From positions 1-47,923 of the forward strand of contig JAHHRG010000008.1 of assembly GCA_020025965.1 (NCBI GenBank): a stretch of 47,923 bases of DNA. The letters are read 5' to 3'. A model generated the notes under the pieces. That model saw only the letters and a program-made list of their open reading frames with translations, searched no databases and was not told where the DNA came from. The stretch is from Sutterella sp. GTDB taxonomy: Bacteria; Pseudomonadota; Gammaproteobacteria; Burkholderiales; Burkholderiaceae_F. Positions 17,507 through 26,172 of the stretch are shown piece by piece (the stretch's first letter is position 1; each line of letters begins with the position of its first letter). Position numbers and translations under genes: made by a program.

Positions 17507-18923
17507 GGTGTAGTTCCTTCTGGAGCTTTGAAAACGCATTCTGAATAGTCTGAACACGTTCTGCCATGCGTTCAAAGATATCATCCATAGTGAGATTTTC
17601 TTCTTCGCTCTTTGCTTCAGTCATCCACGTAATATCGAAATTAATCTGATCTCGCTTCAGCAATTCTTCTTTTGAATACTTTCGCCAACGACCGTTAGGA
17701 TTCGAGTCTTTATCATAAGTCTCCTGACGTTTTGACAAATCGTCAGAGGAATAACATTTCACAAAATCATCGAGATCCTTACGCGTCAATGGATTAGAAA
17801 CCAACGTGTGCTTTACATCCGTTCGATAGTCGTAGTACCAAACGTCCTTGGTTTCTTCTCCCTTTTTAAAGAAGAGAACATTGGTCTGAACACCTTGTGC
17901 ATAAAAAATTCCGGTCGGCAAGCGCAAAATCGTGTGCAGATTGAAATCCGTTAGAAGCTTCTTTCGAATCTCTGCTCCTTCACGTTCGAACAGCACATTG
18001 TCCGGAAGAACAACACCGGCACGGCCACCACGATCAAGAAGCGACATGATGTGCTGAACGAAGTTCAACTGATTGTTCTTCGTTTCCACGATGAAATCGT
18101 CACGATTGATTTGAACCGATCCAGAAGGACGAGCCCCAAACGGCGGATTAGCTAAGACAACATCAACGAGTTCTGTCGGCTCCCTTAACAAAGAGTCTTC
18201 ACACTTAATCGGACTACTGTTAAGGCCAACACCGTGAAGGTACATGTTCATGGAACCCATCGTCACGACCAACGGTGTGATGTCGTAGCCATTGAGAGCC
18301 TTGTTACGAAGGAACCACTGTTTCTTTTCGTCCATCGATTGGTCTTTCATGTGCGAAAAGGCCGACAACAAGAAACCGCCAGTTCCGCATGCTGGGTCAG
18401 TTACGGTTTCACCGATCTGCGGATTCACCACATCAACAATCGCATCAACCAAAGGACGCGGTGTGAAGTACTGTCCAGCCCCACTCTTCTTATCTTGACC
18501 GTTCTTCTGAAGAATACTTTCATACAAAGCACCCTTAACATCACCATCCATCAGGAGCCACTGTTCCTTATCAATAAAGGACACAAGCTTTTCAAGGTAG
18601 ACAGGACTTTCAATTCGATTCGCGGCTCGAGTGAAGATCGTGCCAACCAACCCAGTTTGACGACTGAGAACATCCAAAGTCTGCTCGTACTGCTGAAGAA
18701 GATCTTCGCCCGTTTCTTTCAACAAGTCTTCCCAACGGTATCCGTTAGGTACTGAGGATTCTTCCAAGAAGAAATCAACACGTTCACGATCCATCTTCAA
18801 GAAAAGAAGGTACGTCAACTGAGTTAAATAATCAGTAAAACCGACACCAGCACCTGCCATGATGTCTGCCAACTGCCAGACTTTTTTGGTAATAGAAGCT
18901 TCTTTAGCTTGTGTAGCAGCCAT
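17496..18923 (-). CDS. hsdM: Type I restriction-modification methyltransferase HsdM
   Basis: N6-adenine methyltransferase subunit. There is an amino-terminal helical HsdM_N domain, S-adenosylmethionine motif I DPACGTGG at residues 176-183, and catalytic motif IV NPPFG at 259-263. Length 475 is typical. It lies 2 bases behind hsdR and overlaps hsdS, so the three subunits are translationally linked. With HsdS it forms the host-protecting methylase; with HsdR added, the restriction complex. Confidence 0.96.
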   Translation of the reverse strand: MAATQAKEASITKKVWQLADIMAGAGVGFTDYLTQLTYLLFLKMDRERVDFFLEESSVPNGYRWEDLLKETGEDLLQQYEQTLDVLSRQTGLVGTIFTRAANRIESPVYLEKLVSFIDKEQWLLMDGDVKGALYESILQKNGQDKKSGAGQYFTPRPLVDAIVDVVNPQIGETVTDPACGTGGFLLSAFSHMKDQSMDEKKQWFLRNKALNGYDITPLVVTMGSMNMYLHGVGLNSSPIKCEDSLLREPTELVDVVLANPPFGARPSGSVQINRDDFIVETKNNQLNFVQHIMSLLDRGGRAGVVLPDNVLFEREGAEIRKKLLTDFNLHTILRLPTGIFYAQGVQTNVLFFKKGEETKDVWYYDYRTDVKHTLVSNPLTRKDLDDFVKCYSSDDLSKRQETYDKDSNPNGRWRKYSKEELLKRDQINFDITWMTEAKSEEENLTMDDIFERMAERVQTIQNAFSKLQKELHHEL

Positions 18924-18925
18924 TT

Positions 18926-21640
18926 TTATGCAGCCTTTAGAATAAATTCGTTAAGAGAAAAGAGTTCTTTATTTGCAGCGTCAGCAGATCCGCAGAAACG
19001 GATTACGCCACCCGCCAGTTCCGGCATTGTTTTTATCAACCCACGGATATCACAACTGCCGTTCTGAGCAATGTAAATCGCAATCTTTCGGAAAAGTTCT
19101 TGCTGTTCCTTTGTGATTGTTCGCTGAGCCTGACCACACCAAAGAGCAAAACGAGATGCCGCCATTGAATTGAGCGTATACAACGAGTCGATCATCTTGT
19201 ATGCAAACCGTACCAATTGAATTAAATTGGTGACTGCCTGCTGATCGCTCTTTAACGGCTTTACCTTCGTCGGGTTCAGCAACGCATAGTCATTCCAGAG
19301 CCGTCCCATGTAGAAGTTTGGAATAGACATTTCCAGCCTCTTCACTAAATCATCAATGGCGGCACGAGTTAACTTCCCTGAATCCTGGTTGTAAATCAGA
19401 CGTAATGCTTCAATATCGTCCCGATGTTCGTTGACATACGTTTCGAATGCATGAGTAGAAGCCTTGGCCTCCTCCGTAGAGAACCCGGCAGAAATCACTG
19501 TATCCGTCTTTCCGATGATCTCTTTCACATAGCCTTTGGCAATCTCAACCAATTTCTTGCGAGCAGGAATATTGGTTAAGAGATCCCGAACAACATCCAT
19601 ACGTTCTCGGTTATCGTCTGATGCAGACTTAAAGGGAGGCAGATTGCCCTTTTCCAATGCCTCCATGATTGTCTTAGCCCACATGACCGGAGTAATGGGA
19701 GATATAGCTTCGTATTCCTTCAATTCTTCCGGATCTGCGCGGTGACCTAGACAACTCAACTTTGATGCCAACAAATGGAAGTAGTCGTCTGGAAGATGAC
19801 CTAGAGCCATCTTTTCAAACAACTCCTCTAATGTCATGTTCAACGGTGCCTTCCCTTGTTCTAGGCTAGCAACGTACTTTTCACTCTCAGTTACACCAAC
19901 AGCATCGACGACATAGAACAGCTCTTTACTGATGGCATTAGGCGTTACTGAACGCAACTGAGACGGTGTAATCGTTCGACAACCTCGTCCCTTCATCTGC
20001 GCGTAAAGCGTTTCTGAATGAACATCATTGAAGAAAATAAGAACTTCGAGCGGACGCACGTCGGTACCGGTTGCGACCAATGTGACGGTCACTGCAATTC
20101 GGAAATCAACATCCGTTCGGAACTTTTTAATCAGTCCGTTCGCATCATTGACTGAATAGGTGATCTTCTGAACAAAGTTGTCATCCGTACGTCCAAAGAC
20201 TTCCTTTGCGACATCCACAATGAGTTGTGCATGAAGTTCTGAAACAGCAAAGATCAGTGTCTTGGGAAGGTAGTCGTAATTCGGCTCTCGCTCAGGATAA
20301 AGTTTCGTATAAACCGCATCCTTATATTCCTCTAAGACCTTTCGAATCTGATCGCGTACGACAATACTTCGATTCAATTTGTTCTTGTCAAATGCACGAT
20401 CCTGAATCGCTGTCTGATTTCGCTGCTTTTCGTCCTTACGATTGGTGACTATCAACTTGTCGCCTTCACTAATCGTCCCGCCTTCTTCGGTCAATTCCGT
20501 CTTAATACGGTAAATTCGGAAAGCGACGTTCACATCGTCCATCACCGACTGTTCATAGGTGTAGTTAGCGACGACGTTGTTATCGAAGAACGCAAGTGTT
20601 TCCGGAATAGGAGTCGCCGTCATCCCAACCAAACGAGCGGTCTTGAAGTACGTCAGAACCTTCTGCCAATCGCTATAAATTGAACGATGGCATTCGTCGA
20701 TGATGATGAGGTCAAAGAAGTCCGAAGGCAGTGCAGGATTTTCCGGCAACTCAACCGTTTCACCTTCCTGATGCCCTAATCCTGCATCTTCATCTTCTTC
20801 AGAGTAATCGTCGGTGTTACCCGTTAACTGTGAATAAAGACGCTGAATAGTGCTGACAACAACACGCGTACGTGAGTCCACCGGATGACTAGTTAACTGC
20901 TCAACCCCGAAAATTTCAGACAGAGGCTTTCCACTTTCAGTGAGAGTGAAAGTTTTCAACTCAGTAGCTGCCGCCGTACCGAGGTTATTGCGGTCAACCA
21001 AGAAAAGCACACGCTTCATTGGAGTAAAAGACAGCATGCGATAGGTCATCATGCAAGCCGTGAACGTCTTGCCGGAGCCCGTGGCCAGAGACATCAACGC
21101 ACGTCGCTTTCCCTCCTTGAAAGACTTTTCCAGGTTAGTCAACGCCTCGAACTGGCAGTTTCTTAACCCCTTCGGGGACAGATAAGGCAAGCCGTCAAAC
21201 TCGCCAAGATTGAGCTTACGGACCAAATCCCACGGACGCGGGAACCTCGGGATGATCTCGTACTTTGAATCCGGCTGATGGCAATCCTTAAACGCAATCT
21301 CCTTACCATTCGAGAGATAAACGAACGGCAAAGGCAATTCCCATGTCGGATACCAAGGGAGAACCTGCTTTGTGTAGTTTTCTGCTTGAGCGATCAAATT
21401 TGGATTATCAAGCGAAATTTCCGCACGCTTGGCTTCAAGAACTGCCGCTGCTTTCCCATTGATCAGAAGAATGTAGTCCGCTTCAAGTCCACCACGCATC
21501 AGCGTTTCACGGATAGCAACCGCACTCATCCCAGGGGCATATTCATCACGATCGACAACTTTCCAACCGGCATCTTCGAGTTTTCGGTCAATCCATTGTC
21601 TAGCTCTTTCTTCGGGCTTTAATTGTTGTTCGTCACTCAT
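18926..21640 (-). CDS. hsdR: Type I restriction endonuclease subunit HsdR
   Basis: Motor and nuclease subunit. An amino-terminal PD-(D/E)xK nuclease is visible (D55, then LEAK with E69 and K71), followed by superfamily-2 helicase motifs: Walker A ATGSGKT at 186-192, DECH at 315-318 and GMTATP around 339-344, then a second RecA-like domain (ATGTDVRPLEVLIFF and a GRGCRT segment) and a helical carboxy part resembling the EcoEI-type HsdR end. Length 904 is normal for this subtype. Its ATG overlaps the stop of the upstream serine recombinase (ATGA), an unusual coupling. All catalytic motifs are intact. Confidence 0.95.
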   Translation of the reverse strand: MSDEQQLKPEERARQWIDRKLEDAGWKVVDRDEYAPGMSAVAIRETLMRGGLEADYILLINGKAAAVLEAKRAEISLDNPNLIAQAENYTKQVLPWYPTWELPLPFVYLSNGKEIAFKDCHQPDSKYEIIPRFPRPWDLVRKLNLGEFDGLPYLSPKGLRNCQFEALTNLEKSFKEGKRRALMSLATGSGKTFTACMMTYRMLSFTPMKRVLFLVDRNNLGTAAATELKTFTLTESGKPLSEIFGVEQLTSHPVDSRTRVVVSTIQRLYSQLTGNTDDYSEEDEDAGLGHQEGETVELPENPALPSDFFDLIIIDECHRSIYSDWQKVLTYFKTARLVGMTATPIPETLAFFDNNVVANYTYEQSVMDDVNVAFRIYRIKTELTEEGGTISEGDKLIVTNRKDEKQRNQTAIQDRAFDKNKLNRSIVVRDQIRKVLEEYKDAVYTKLYPEREPNYDYLPKTLIFAVSELHAQLIVDVAKEVFGRTDDNFVQKITYSVNDANGLIKKFRTDVDFRIAVTVTLVATGTDVRPLEVLIFFNDVHSETLYAQMKGRGCRTITPSQLRSVTPNAISKELFYVVDAVGVTESEKYVASLEQGKAPLNMTLEELFEKMALGHLPDDYFHLLASKLSCLGHRADPEELKEYEAISPITPVMWAKTIMEALEKGNLPPFKSASDDNRERMDVVRDLLTNIPARKKLVEIAKGYVKEIIGKTDTVISAGFSTEEAKASTHAFETYVNEHRDDIEALRLIYNQDSGKLTRAAIDDLVKRLEMSIPNFYMGRLWNDYALLNPTKVKPLKSDQQAVTNLIQLVRFAYKMIDSLYTLNSMAASRFALWCGQAQRTITKEQQELFRKIAIYIAQNGSCDIRGLIKTMPELAGGVIRFCGSADAANKELFSLNEFILKAA

Positions 21641-22257
21641 CGTTGTGCCTCCTGGACAAGAACATCACGACCGCCCTTAATGCCAAGGGTGGACAAACTA
21701 CGGTAAACACTGGTACGCGATACACCAAGTTCTTTGGCTACGGTCGTCACAGACTTTCCGGTTACCAACAGATGCTTGGCCTTTATTGCCATGTCGGTTG
21801 TGATCTTTTTACGACGAGGCTTTGCATACGCGCCTCGTGCCTTTGCCAACGCGATCCCCTCGCGCTGACGCTCAAGAATGAGAGAACGTTCGAACTCAGA
21901 AACGGCTCCCATCACGGAGAGCATCAGTTTCGACATCGGAGAGGTGGCCTTGTTCGGATCGAACACCAGACCTTCTTTGACGAAATGGACAGTCACGCCC
22001 TTGTCGTTCAATTGCTGAACAAGTTGCAAAAGATCATTGAGATTACGAGCAAGACGATCCATGCTGTGAACGAAGAGATCATCCCCTTCACGCACGTAAT
22101 CAATCATGCGAAGAAGCTCCGGTCGATCGCCGGTGTTCTTTCCTGAAGCCTTTTCTTCAAAGACCTTGTCTAAATTCATACCTGCGAGTTGCCGATCCGT
22201 ATGCTGATCGACGGTACTCACGCGCATGTATCCAACGCGAATGCCTGGGTTTGTCAT
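21637..22257 (-). CDS. Serine recombinase (resolvase/invertase type) leading the hsd operon
   Basis: Site-specific serine recombinase of the small resolvase/invertase class. The catalytic domain starts RVGYMRVSTVDQ with nucleophile S14, followed by DRPELLRMIDYVREGD, the SMDRLARN arginine motif and MLSVMGAVSEFERSLI, then the E helix. The DNA-binding tail has a helix-turn-helix (TTVAKELGVSRTSVYRSL, about residues 170-190). Length 206 is complete. GGAG lies 6 bases before the ATG, and the stop overlaps the hsdR start by 4 bases, so recombinase, hsdR, hsdM and hsdS form one unit. Such enzymes resolve or invert DNA between short sites; the target here is not visible. It may also simply be a transposon relic captured upstream of hsd. 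Confidence 0.92.
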   Translation of the reverse strand: MTNPGIRVGYMRVSTVDQHTDRQLAGMNLDKVFEEKASGKNTGDRPELLRMIDYVREGDDLFVHSMDRLARNLNDLLQLVQQLNDKGVTVHFVKEGLVFDPNKATSPMSKLMLSVMGAVSEFERSLILERQREGIALAKARGAYAKPRRKKITTDMAIKAKHLLVTGKSVTTVAKELGVSRTSVYRSLSTLGIKGGRDVLVQEAQR

Positions 22258-22270
22258 TTCAACTCCGAGT

Positions 22271-22284
22271 GTTGTTCAAACAAC
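22271..22284. repeat. Inverted repeat before the recombinase gene
   Basis: GTTGTT CA AACAAC, two 6-bp arms with a 2-base spacer, centred about 20 bases upstream of the recombinase start codon. It fits an operator or a recombinase crossover or binding site; the sequence alone cannot say which. Confidence 0.4.
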
Positions 22285-22582
22285 GTTTAAGACATTCTAA
22301 AACAGGTGTTCCATTTTCTGTCGGATACGTTAATTTTTCAATTTTCGGCTTGTTTGCGTTGTTACAACAAGGCGTACCTCAAAAAGACATCGCACTCTTT
22401 ACTCAAGAGAACGTATGGTACACAGACCTTCCCAGGAAGTTTCACTAAATTTCATCTTCAGATAAATCAAAGGCGAGATGATGTCCCTCTACCTTGTTTT
22501 AGTTTCACGTTTTCTTGCTTCGACTTCCCTGGTGCAGTTTTTTACCTTCACGCGTTCGCTGTTTATATATATTTTTTGATTA

Positions 22583-22611
22583 TTGACTTTTTTGGAATTT
22601 AGCGATATAGT
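22583..22611 (+). promoter_or_regulatory. Sigma-70 promoter of the DGQHR gene
   Basis: TTGACT (22583-22588), a 17-base spacer and TATAGT (22606-22611), in AT-rich DNA 47 bases before the start codon. The 400-base gap between the divergent recombinase and DGQHR genes holds this and AT-rich DNA; I see no further gene in it. Confidence 0.75.
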
Positions 22612-22657
22612 TGCCTCAAGTTCATACGAACCAACCGCTCAATACGAGGATTGACTT

Positions 22658-24142
22658 ATGCGAAGCAAAGGCTTTAACAAAGACAACGAAGTCCAGACGG
22701 GACTCTCATCAAACGAATTCCAGCCCAAAGAGGTCAAACTAAACACGGTCCGCCAGGGAACAGGTGCCTCCACCGAATATCGCCTCCGTGCCTTCCTTGG
22801 TAGCAATCTCGGTCATCGAACCTTAGTGGCTTGCATGCCTCTGAGTGACTTTTACGATCACTCGCTCGTTGCGAACAGAGAAACACTCGGAGAAGACGGC
22901 CTTATCGCCCAGAGACCGCTTGACATGAATCACGCCCGCAAGATGGCGCTTTATATGTTGAAAGGCATTGTTGAAGCTGCCATTCAGGAAGAAAAAAACA
23001 AGGAAGGAAACACCGATCACTTCGTGAAAGAAGCGTGGAATGTGATCCACTCTGAATTAGGCGAGCAACCATATGCCGGTCTTCAACCGATTGTCGTCAA
23101 CATTCGTGAATGTGAAATCAACGGGGACGACCTTAACGTCATTGAAGGTGTCGATTGTTGGACTATCCTTCTCTCTCAAGCACATAAACTGTGGGTCATT
23201 GACGGCCAGCATCGTCGAAAAGGGATGGAAATGCTCTTCACCTTCCTTGACGAAATTCGTTCTCGCTCAACCTATCCGAAGCGTGGCCTTTTCTCGCCCT
23301 CTCGCGTCACAAACGACAACAACGCCGTCACTATTGATGAAATGGCTCTGTGGGAAACATGTTGGTCCATTGCACAACAACGTCTCACTATTGCAGTCGA
23401 AGTTCACCTCGGTCTAAAAACCGAACAAGAACGTCAGCTCTTCCACGACTTGAACAGACTGGTGAAAAAGATCGACGTTTCTATGGCTCTCGACTTTGAC
23501 ACGTCGAATCCGATCAACCTGTTCACAAAAGACACTTTGGTAACGACGCTAGGCCTCCATGTTTCCGACAACGAAATCAAGGACTGGAACAATGATGACG
23601 GCTCCATTAGCCGTAAAGACGTCACTGCTGTCAATGCCCGCCTGTTCATGAACAAGGGCAATATCAATGGAGCAACCGGTAGCACGCTTACCGCTGGTCA
23701 AGCTGTAGCTACTCGCTTCTGGACTGAAGTTCTCGCTATCCCTGGTTTTGGAGAACGAAACGCACATAAGAAGACCGTTGCTGCTCAACCCGTCGTTCTT
23801 AAGGCTTTGGCCAAGCTTGTCTACGACTACTCACTCCACCGTCGCAAGCCAAAAGATGCCGATGAAATTCTTGAAAAGATTCTTAGCTCTATCAAGCTCA
23901 TCGACTTCTCGCATCACAACCCGATGTGGCGATATTACGAGATGTCAGAAGATGAACGAACGCAAAACAACCTTTCCGGATTGAGTGATTATCTTCCTAA
24001 AGAAGAAACCGGCAACCGAGATATTGGCGGCTACCAGGAAGGTGAAAACGTCTTCCGTTTCGGCTCCAAGCACAATGACATCTACCCGATCATTTCTGAC
24101 ATGATTCGCTGGAAGCTTGGCCTTCCGTCTCGAACGAAGTAA
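22658..24142 (+). CDS. DGQHR-domain (DndB-like) protein
   Basis: Member of the DGQHR superfamily that includes DndB, the regulator of DNA phosphorothioation clusters, and is distantly like ParB/DUF262. The motif WVIDGQHRRKGMEMLF places DGQHR at residues 182-186. A second family feature, LFHDLNRLVKKIDVSMALDFD, follows at about residue 265. It starts behind GAGGA and has its own promoter and terminator, so it is monocistronic. No dndA, C, D or E gene is in the window, so it is an orphan; the only other hint of a Dnd/Dpt context is the decayed ATPase relic near 31.8 kb. Likely roles are a DNA-binding regulator or an independent defence protein. Confidence 0.8.
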   Translation: MRSKGFNKDNEVQTGLSSNEFQPKEVKLNTVRQGTGASTEYRLRAFLGSNLGHRTLVACMPLSDFYDHSLVANRETLGEDGLIAQRPLDMNHARKMALYMLKGIVEAAIQEEKNKEGNTDHFVKEAWNVIHSELGEQPYAGLQPIVVNIRECEINGDDLNVIEGVDCWTILLSQAHKLWVIDGQHRRKGMEMLFTFLDEIRSRSTYPKRGLFSPSRVTNDNNAVTIDEMALWETCWSIAQQRLTIAVEVHLGLKTEQERQLFHDLNRLVKKIDVSMALDFDTSNPINLFTKDTLVTTLGLHVSDNEIKDWNNDDGSISRKDVTAVNARLFMNKGNINGATGSTLTAGQAVATRFWTEVLAIPGFGERNAHKKTVAAQPVVLKALAKLVYDYSLHRRKPKDADEILEKILSSIKLIDFSHHNPMWRYYEMSEDERTQNNLSGLSDYLPKEETGNRDIGGYQEGENVFRFGSKHNDIYPIISDMIRWKLGLPSRTK

Positions 24143-24165
24143 TCATCAAAAAGTAAAAATCCACT

Positions 24166-24198
24166 AAAAGCCCGAAAGAAGTCTTTCGGGCTTTTTTT
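24166..24198 (+). terminator. Intrinsic terminator of the DGQHR gene
   Basis: Perfect 14-bp hairpin (24166-24179 with 24182-24195, loop AG) followed by T's to 24198, beginning 24 bases after the stop codon. Confidence 0.95.
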
Positions 24199-24243
24199 GT
24201 CGATGAAACTTTCATCTCAAGAGTTCTCCCTCTATTTATACGG

Positions 24244-24281
24244 GTACATTTCGTACATTTTCATAGAGGTACGATTTGTAC
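24244..24281. promoter_or_regulatory. Paired GTAC-N5-GTAC operator-like sites
   Basis: Two 13-base near-palindromes, GTACATTTCGTAC (24244-24256) and GTACGATTTGTAC (24269-24281), 25 bp centre to centre, the second abutting the -35 box of the promoter that follows. The symmetry and helical-phase spacing suit a dimeric repressor binding twice. The ribbon-helix-helix-like products of the same cluster are natural candidates. Confidence 0.6.
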
Positions 24282-24310
24282 TTGCGTTTTTTGAAAAATC
24301 GCGCTACTAT
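24282..24310 (+). promoter_or_regulatory. Promoter of the small-protein cluster
   Basis: TTGCGT (24282-24287), 17 bases, TACTAT (24305-24310), 26 bases upstream of the first small gene. It overlaps the edge of the paired operator-like sites, so repression by occlusion is plausible. Confidence 0.6.
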
Positions 24311-24336
24311 TCGCGGTAACAGAACAGGAGAACATC

Positions 24337-24576
24337 ATGATCCTTACCAATCACATCCAAGAACGCATGTCCGAACGCGGCTTCAACAAGACTATGGTTA
24401 ACTACATGGTCGATTGTGGTCAGATCGATTATGAAAAAAACCAATACATCTTGAATCGCTACTCTAAGACCGAGATTATCAACGAGATTGAGTTCCTCAG
24501 AGACGAGATTCGCCAGACTCAGAAGGCGCTTTCCGAAGCAAAACAGCTTCGCAAGTTCTTGTACAAAATAAACTAA
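24337..24576 (+). CDS. Small protein resembling DUF4258
   Basis: A 79-residue protein beginning ILTNHIQERMSERGF, which matches the H..eRM.eRGi opening of DUF4258-type proteins; the next helix-turn (MVDCGQIDYEKNQYIL) also fits. The last 30 residues form a charged helix, possibly a coiled coil. AGGAG lies at a good distance from the ATG. DUF4258 proteins are often found beside small DNA-binding partners and have been suspected as toxin-like, but function is not established. It is the first gene of the six-gene small-protein cluster under the operator-bearing promoter. Confidence 0.65.
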   Translation: MILTNHIQERMSERGFNKTMVNYMVDCGQIDYEKNQYILNRYSKTEIINEIEFLRDEIRQTQKALSEAKQLRKFLYKIN

Positions 24577-24609
24577 TCGTTTAGCCGATTTTGTAGGGGT
24601 ATAATAGCC

Positions 24610-24837
24610 ATGGCAGGAACCAAACCGACAATCGAAGAGCTTAATGCCACGATCGATGGTCTTTCCCAAAAGATGAAAGACTGCAAAAAGCAGCTTCGTT
24701 CATTGGAGCGTTTGGTTAACAAGGGGCTGCCAGTTCTGACCTTTGTCAGTAGCAAAGAATCAGACTGCGAGGAAATTCTTACGACGATTTACTCCCGTAA
24801 GAAGTCCTACAAGTTCAAAAAGCATTTTTCACATTGA
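24610..24837 (+). CDS. Small coiled-coil protein
   Basis: A 75-residue protein whose first 45 residues form a heptad-like helix (IEELNATIDGLSQKMKDCKK), followed by a short strand (PVLTFVS) and a basic tail ending SYKFKKHFSH. I do not recognise the family. The start is uncertain: an AGGGG lies 12 bases upstream, and TATAAT lies only 5 bases before the ATG, which could be a second promoter giving an almost leaderless message. It sits 33 bases behind the DUF4258-like gene. Confidence 0.5.
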   Translation: MAGTKPTIEELNATIDGLSQKMKDCKKQLRSLERLVNKGLPVLTFVSSKESDCEEILTTIYSRKKSYKFKKHFSH

Positions 24838-24856
24838 CCGGAACGAAGACACCATC

Positions 24857-25327
24857 ATGTTCGAAAAAAAACAAAGCGAATTCATCGTCGACAAAGACAA
24901 GTTCGGTTCTACCGAATACACCTTCAAATCCTCTCGTCTCGACAAGAAGATCAATCTCAAGCTCTTCAAGTCCGATGTACAGGTTTTGGATTTGCTAGCC
25001 GACTTTTACGGGGTTTCCAGATCCTTGATCGTGAACAGCCTGCTGCAGACCATTCTTCTGAAAGATCTCAACAGCATTGAAGATAGAGACGTTCGTCTGC
25101 TTCTCGCTCAGGTTGCCGACCAGAGAAGTTTCTACGACGACCTCAACACCCCCTGGTGGGATCTCATTGATCCTCCATACCATTACCAATACATCGGAAT
25201 CGACAACGGCGTTCCGTATGAATGCTCAGACACTTACAAGCAAGTCAAAAAAATCCTTCGCAACTCGAAAGACGAACTGAAGAATATTGATATTGCTATT
25301 ACGGAGAACAATCGCCATGCTGAATGA
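24857..25327 (+). CDS. Ribbon-helix-helix-like protein with unknown C-terminal domain
   Basis: A 156-residue protein. Residues about 25-65 (KKINLKLFKSDVQVLDLLAD, FYGVSRSLIVNSLLQTIL) have the strand-helix-helix layout of ribbon-helix-helix DNA-binding proteins, with GVSRS starting the second helix. The remainder, with PWWDLIDPPYHYQYIG, is unfamiliar. I take the ATG at 24857 because the frame extending further upstream overlaps the preceding gene in another frame; the ribosome-binding site is weak. The next gene starts inside its 3' end. The likely role is a repressor of the cluster acting at the GTAC sites. Confidence 0.65.
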   Translation: MFEKKQSEFIVDKDKFGSTEYTFKSSRLDKKINLKLFKSDVQVLDLLADFYGVSRSLIVNSLLQTILLKDLNSIEDRDVRLLLAQVADQRSFYDDLNTPWWDLIDPPYHYQYIGIDNGVPYECSDTYKQVKKILRNSKDELKNIDIAITENNRHAE

Positions 25328-25643
25328 TGTCATCCAAAATATTGAAAACAAAAGTCTCGAAAGCAAAGAAGATCAGTTTGTGTCGATCAATGTTCGTCCG
25401 ACTGAAAAATTGATGTCCATGCTGGAAATCATTTCAGTCTTGGAGAAAAAGAGCCCCGCTTCGTCGCTCTATTCCAATTTCTCTGAAGCGATCTTTGATC
25501 TTCTGACATCGTCAGAGAAGATGATTCCGGTAGTTGAGGCCATCCGAGATCAAAACATCACCAAAACCGGTGCAACAGAGCTCCTTTACAAAAGAGGGGT
25601 GATCACCCAAGCTCCGTTCGACTGGGATTCATCGGACGTATAA
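25317..25643 (+). CDS. Second ribbon-helix-helix-like small protein
   Basis: A 108-residue protein overlapping the previous gene by 11 bases and led by GGAG, so translation is coupled. Residues about 21-60 (FVSINVRPTEKLMSMLEIIS, then an SNFSEAIFDLLTS helix) again suggest strand-helix-helix. The tail (KTGATELLYKRGVI) may be a helix-turn-helix-like or partner-binding segment. The two adjacent proteins could form a heteromeric regulator. I do not recognise a named family. A 12-bp hairpin follows 10 bases after the stop. Confidence 0.6.
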   Translation: MLNDVIQNIENKSLESKEDQFVSINVRPTEKLMSMLEIISVLEKKSPASSLYSNFSEAIFDLLTSSEKMIPVVEAIRDQNITKTGATELLYKRGVITQAPFDWDSSDV

Positions 25644-25652
25644 GAAATTTGA

Positions 25653-25680
25653 AGTCCTTGTCGGTTGTCCGACAAGGACT
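25653..25680 (+). promoter_or_regulatory. Intergenic hairpin without T-tract
   Basis: Perfect 12-bp stem (25653-25664 with 25669-25680), loop TTGT, between the second RHH-like gene and the first tandem paralogue. There is no T-run, so it is more likely an RNA stability, processing or attenuation element than a classical terminator. Confidence 0.6.
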
Positions 25681-25742
25681 CAACTCCAGTCGCTTTTCTG
25701 GATCAAGCTTCATAACTAACACTCACCATCCAAGAGGTGATC

Positions 25743-26075
25743 ATGAGTAACAACTTTTCCATTGAAGAACAAGAAGTCGAACTTTTCTGTGAAGAAATCC
25801 GTAATTCTGGCGTTGAACTTAACACCTACAAGGATCTTTCGCGTTTTATCCGAAAAAACAATTTATCAGAACGCTATCCCCACATTACCGGTGAACTGGA
25901 GCTGAAATCCAATAATGGCGAAGACTCTTTCATCATCTATGGGGCAATTCTTCCGCGTTGGTACAGAGCAATTTGTGAATGTCTTGGCATTGGGCAAGGC
26001 AAGCGAAACTACCACCCGAAAAATTTTGAATCGCAATTGGATCTTAACAATAAACCTAAAAATGACTGGTTCTAG
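25743..26075 (+). CDS. Small protein, tandem paralogue 1
   Basis: A 110-residue protein starting at the ATG at 25743 behind AAGAGGTG. It is clearly related to the next gene. Shared pattern: E.......EI.NS.V, then DLSR(F/Y)I, S.RYP.I.G.LE.K, .G.D, a GAI/GIKP.WY box and C.CLG. I do not know this family. The WY..(I/V)C.CLG part suggests a compact domain with conserved aromatic and cysteine residues. It has no signal peptide or membrane segment. A 12-bp hairpin lies 63 bases upstream. Confidence 0.65.
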   Translation: MSNNFSIEEQEVELFCEEIRNSGVELNTYKDLSRFIRKNNLSERYPHITGELELKSNNGEDSFIIYGAILPRWYRAICECLGIGQGKRNYHPKNFESQLDLNNKPKNDWF

Positions 26076-26172
26076 ATAAAACTAAAATCCGATCCGTTCT
26101 ATTCACTAAAGAGAACATCAGGCTTATCGGAGTTATTACACATTCCATTTGCAGGACACCTAGCTATATCCA

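Noticed and set aside
22306..22602. 98-codon plus-strand frame between the recombinase and DGQHR genes
   Set aside because: Phe/Leu-rich composition from AT-rich DNA, no ribosome-binding site, and it runs through the DGQHR promoter region.
24600..24612. TATAAT 5 bases before the coiled-coil gene start, as a leaderless promoter
   Set aside because: No acceptable -35 box at 16-18 bases; kept only as a remark on that gene.
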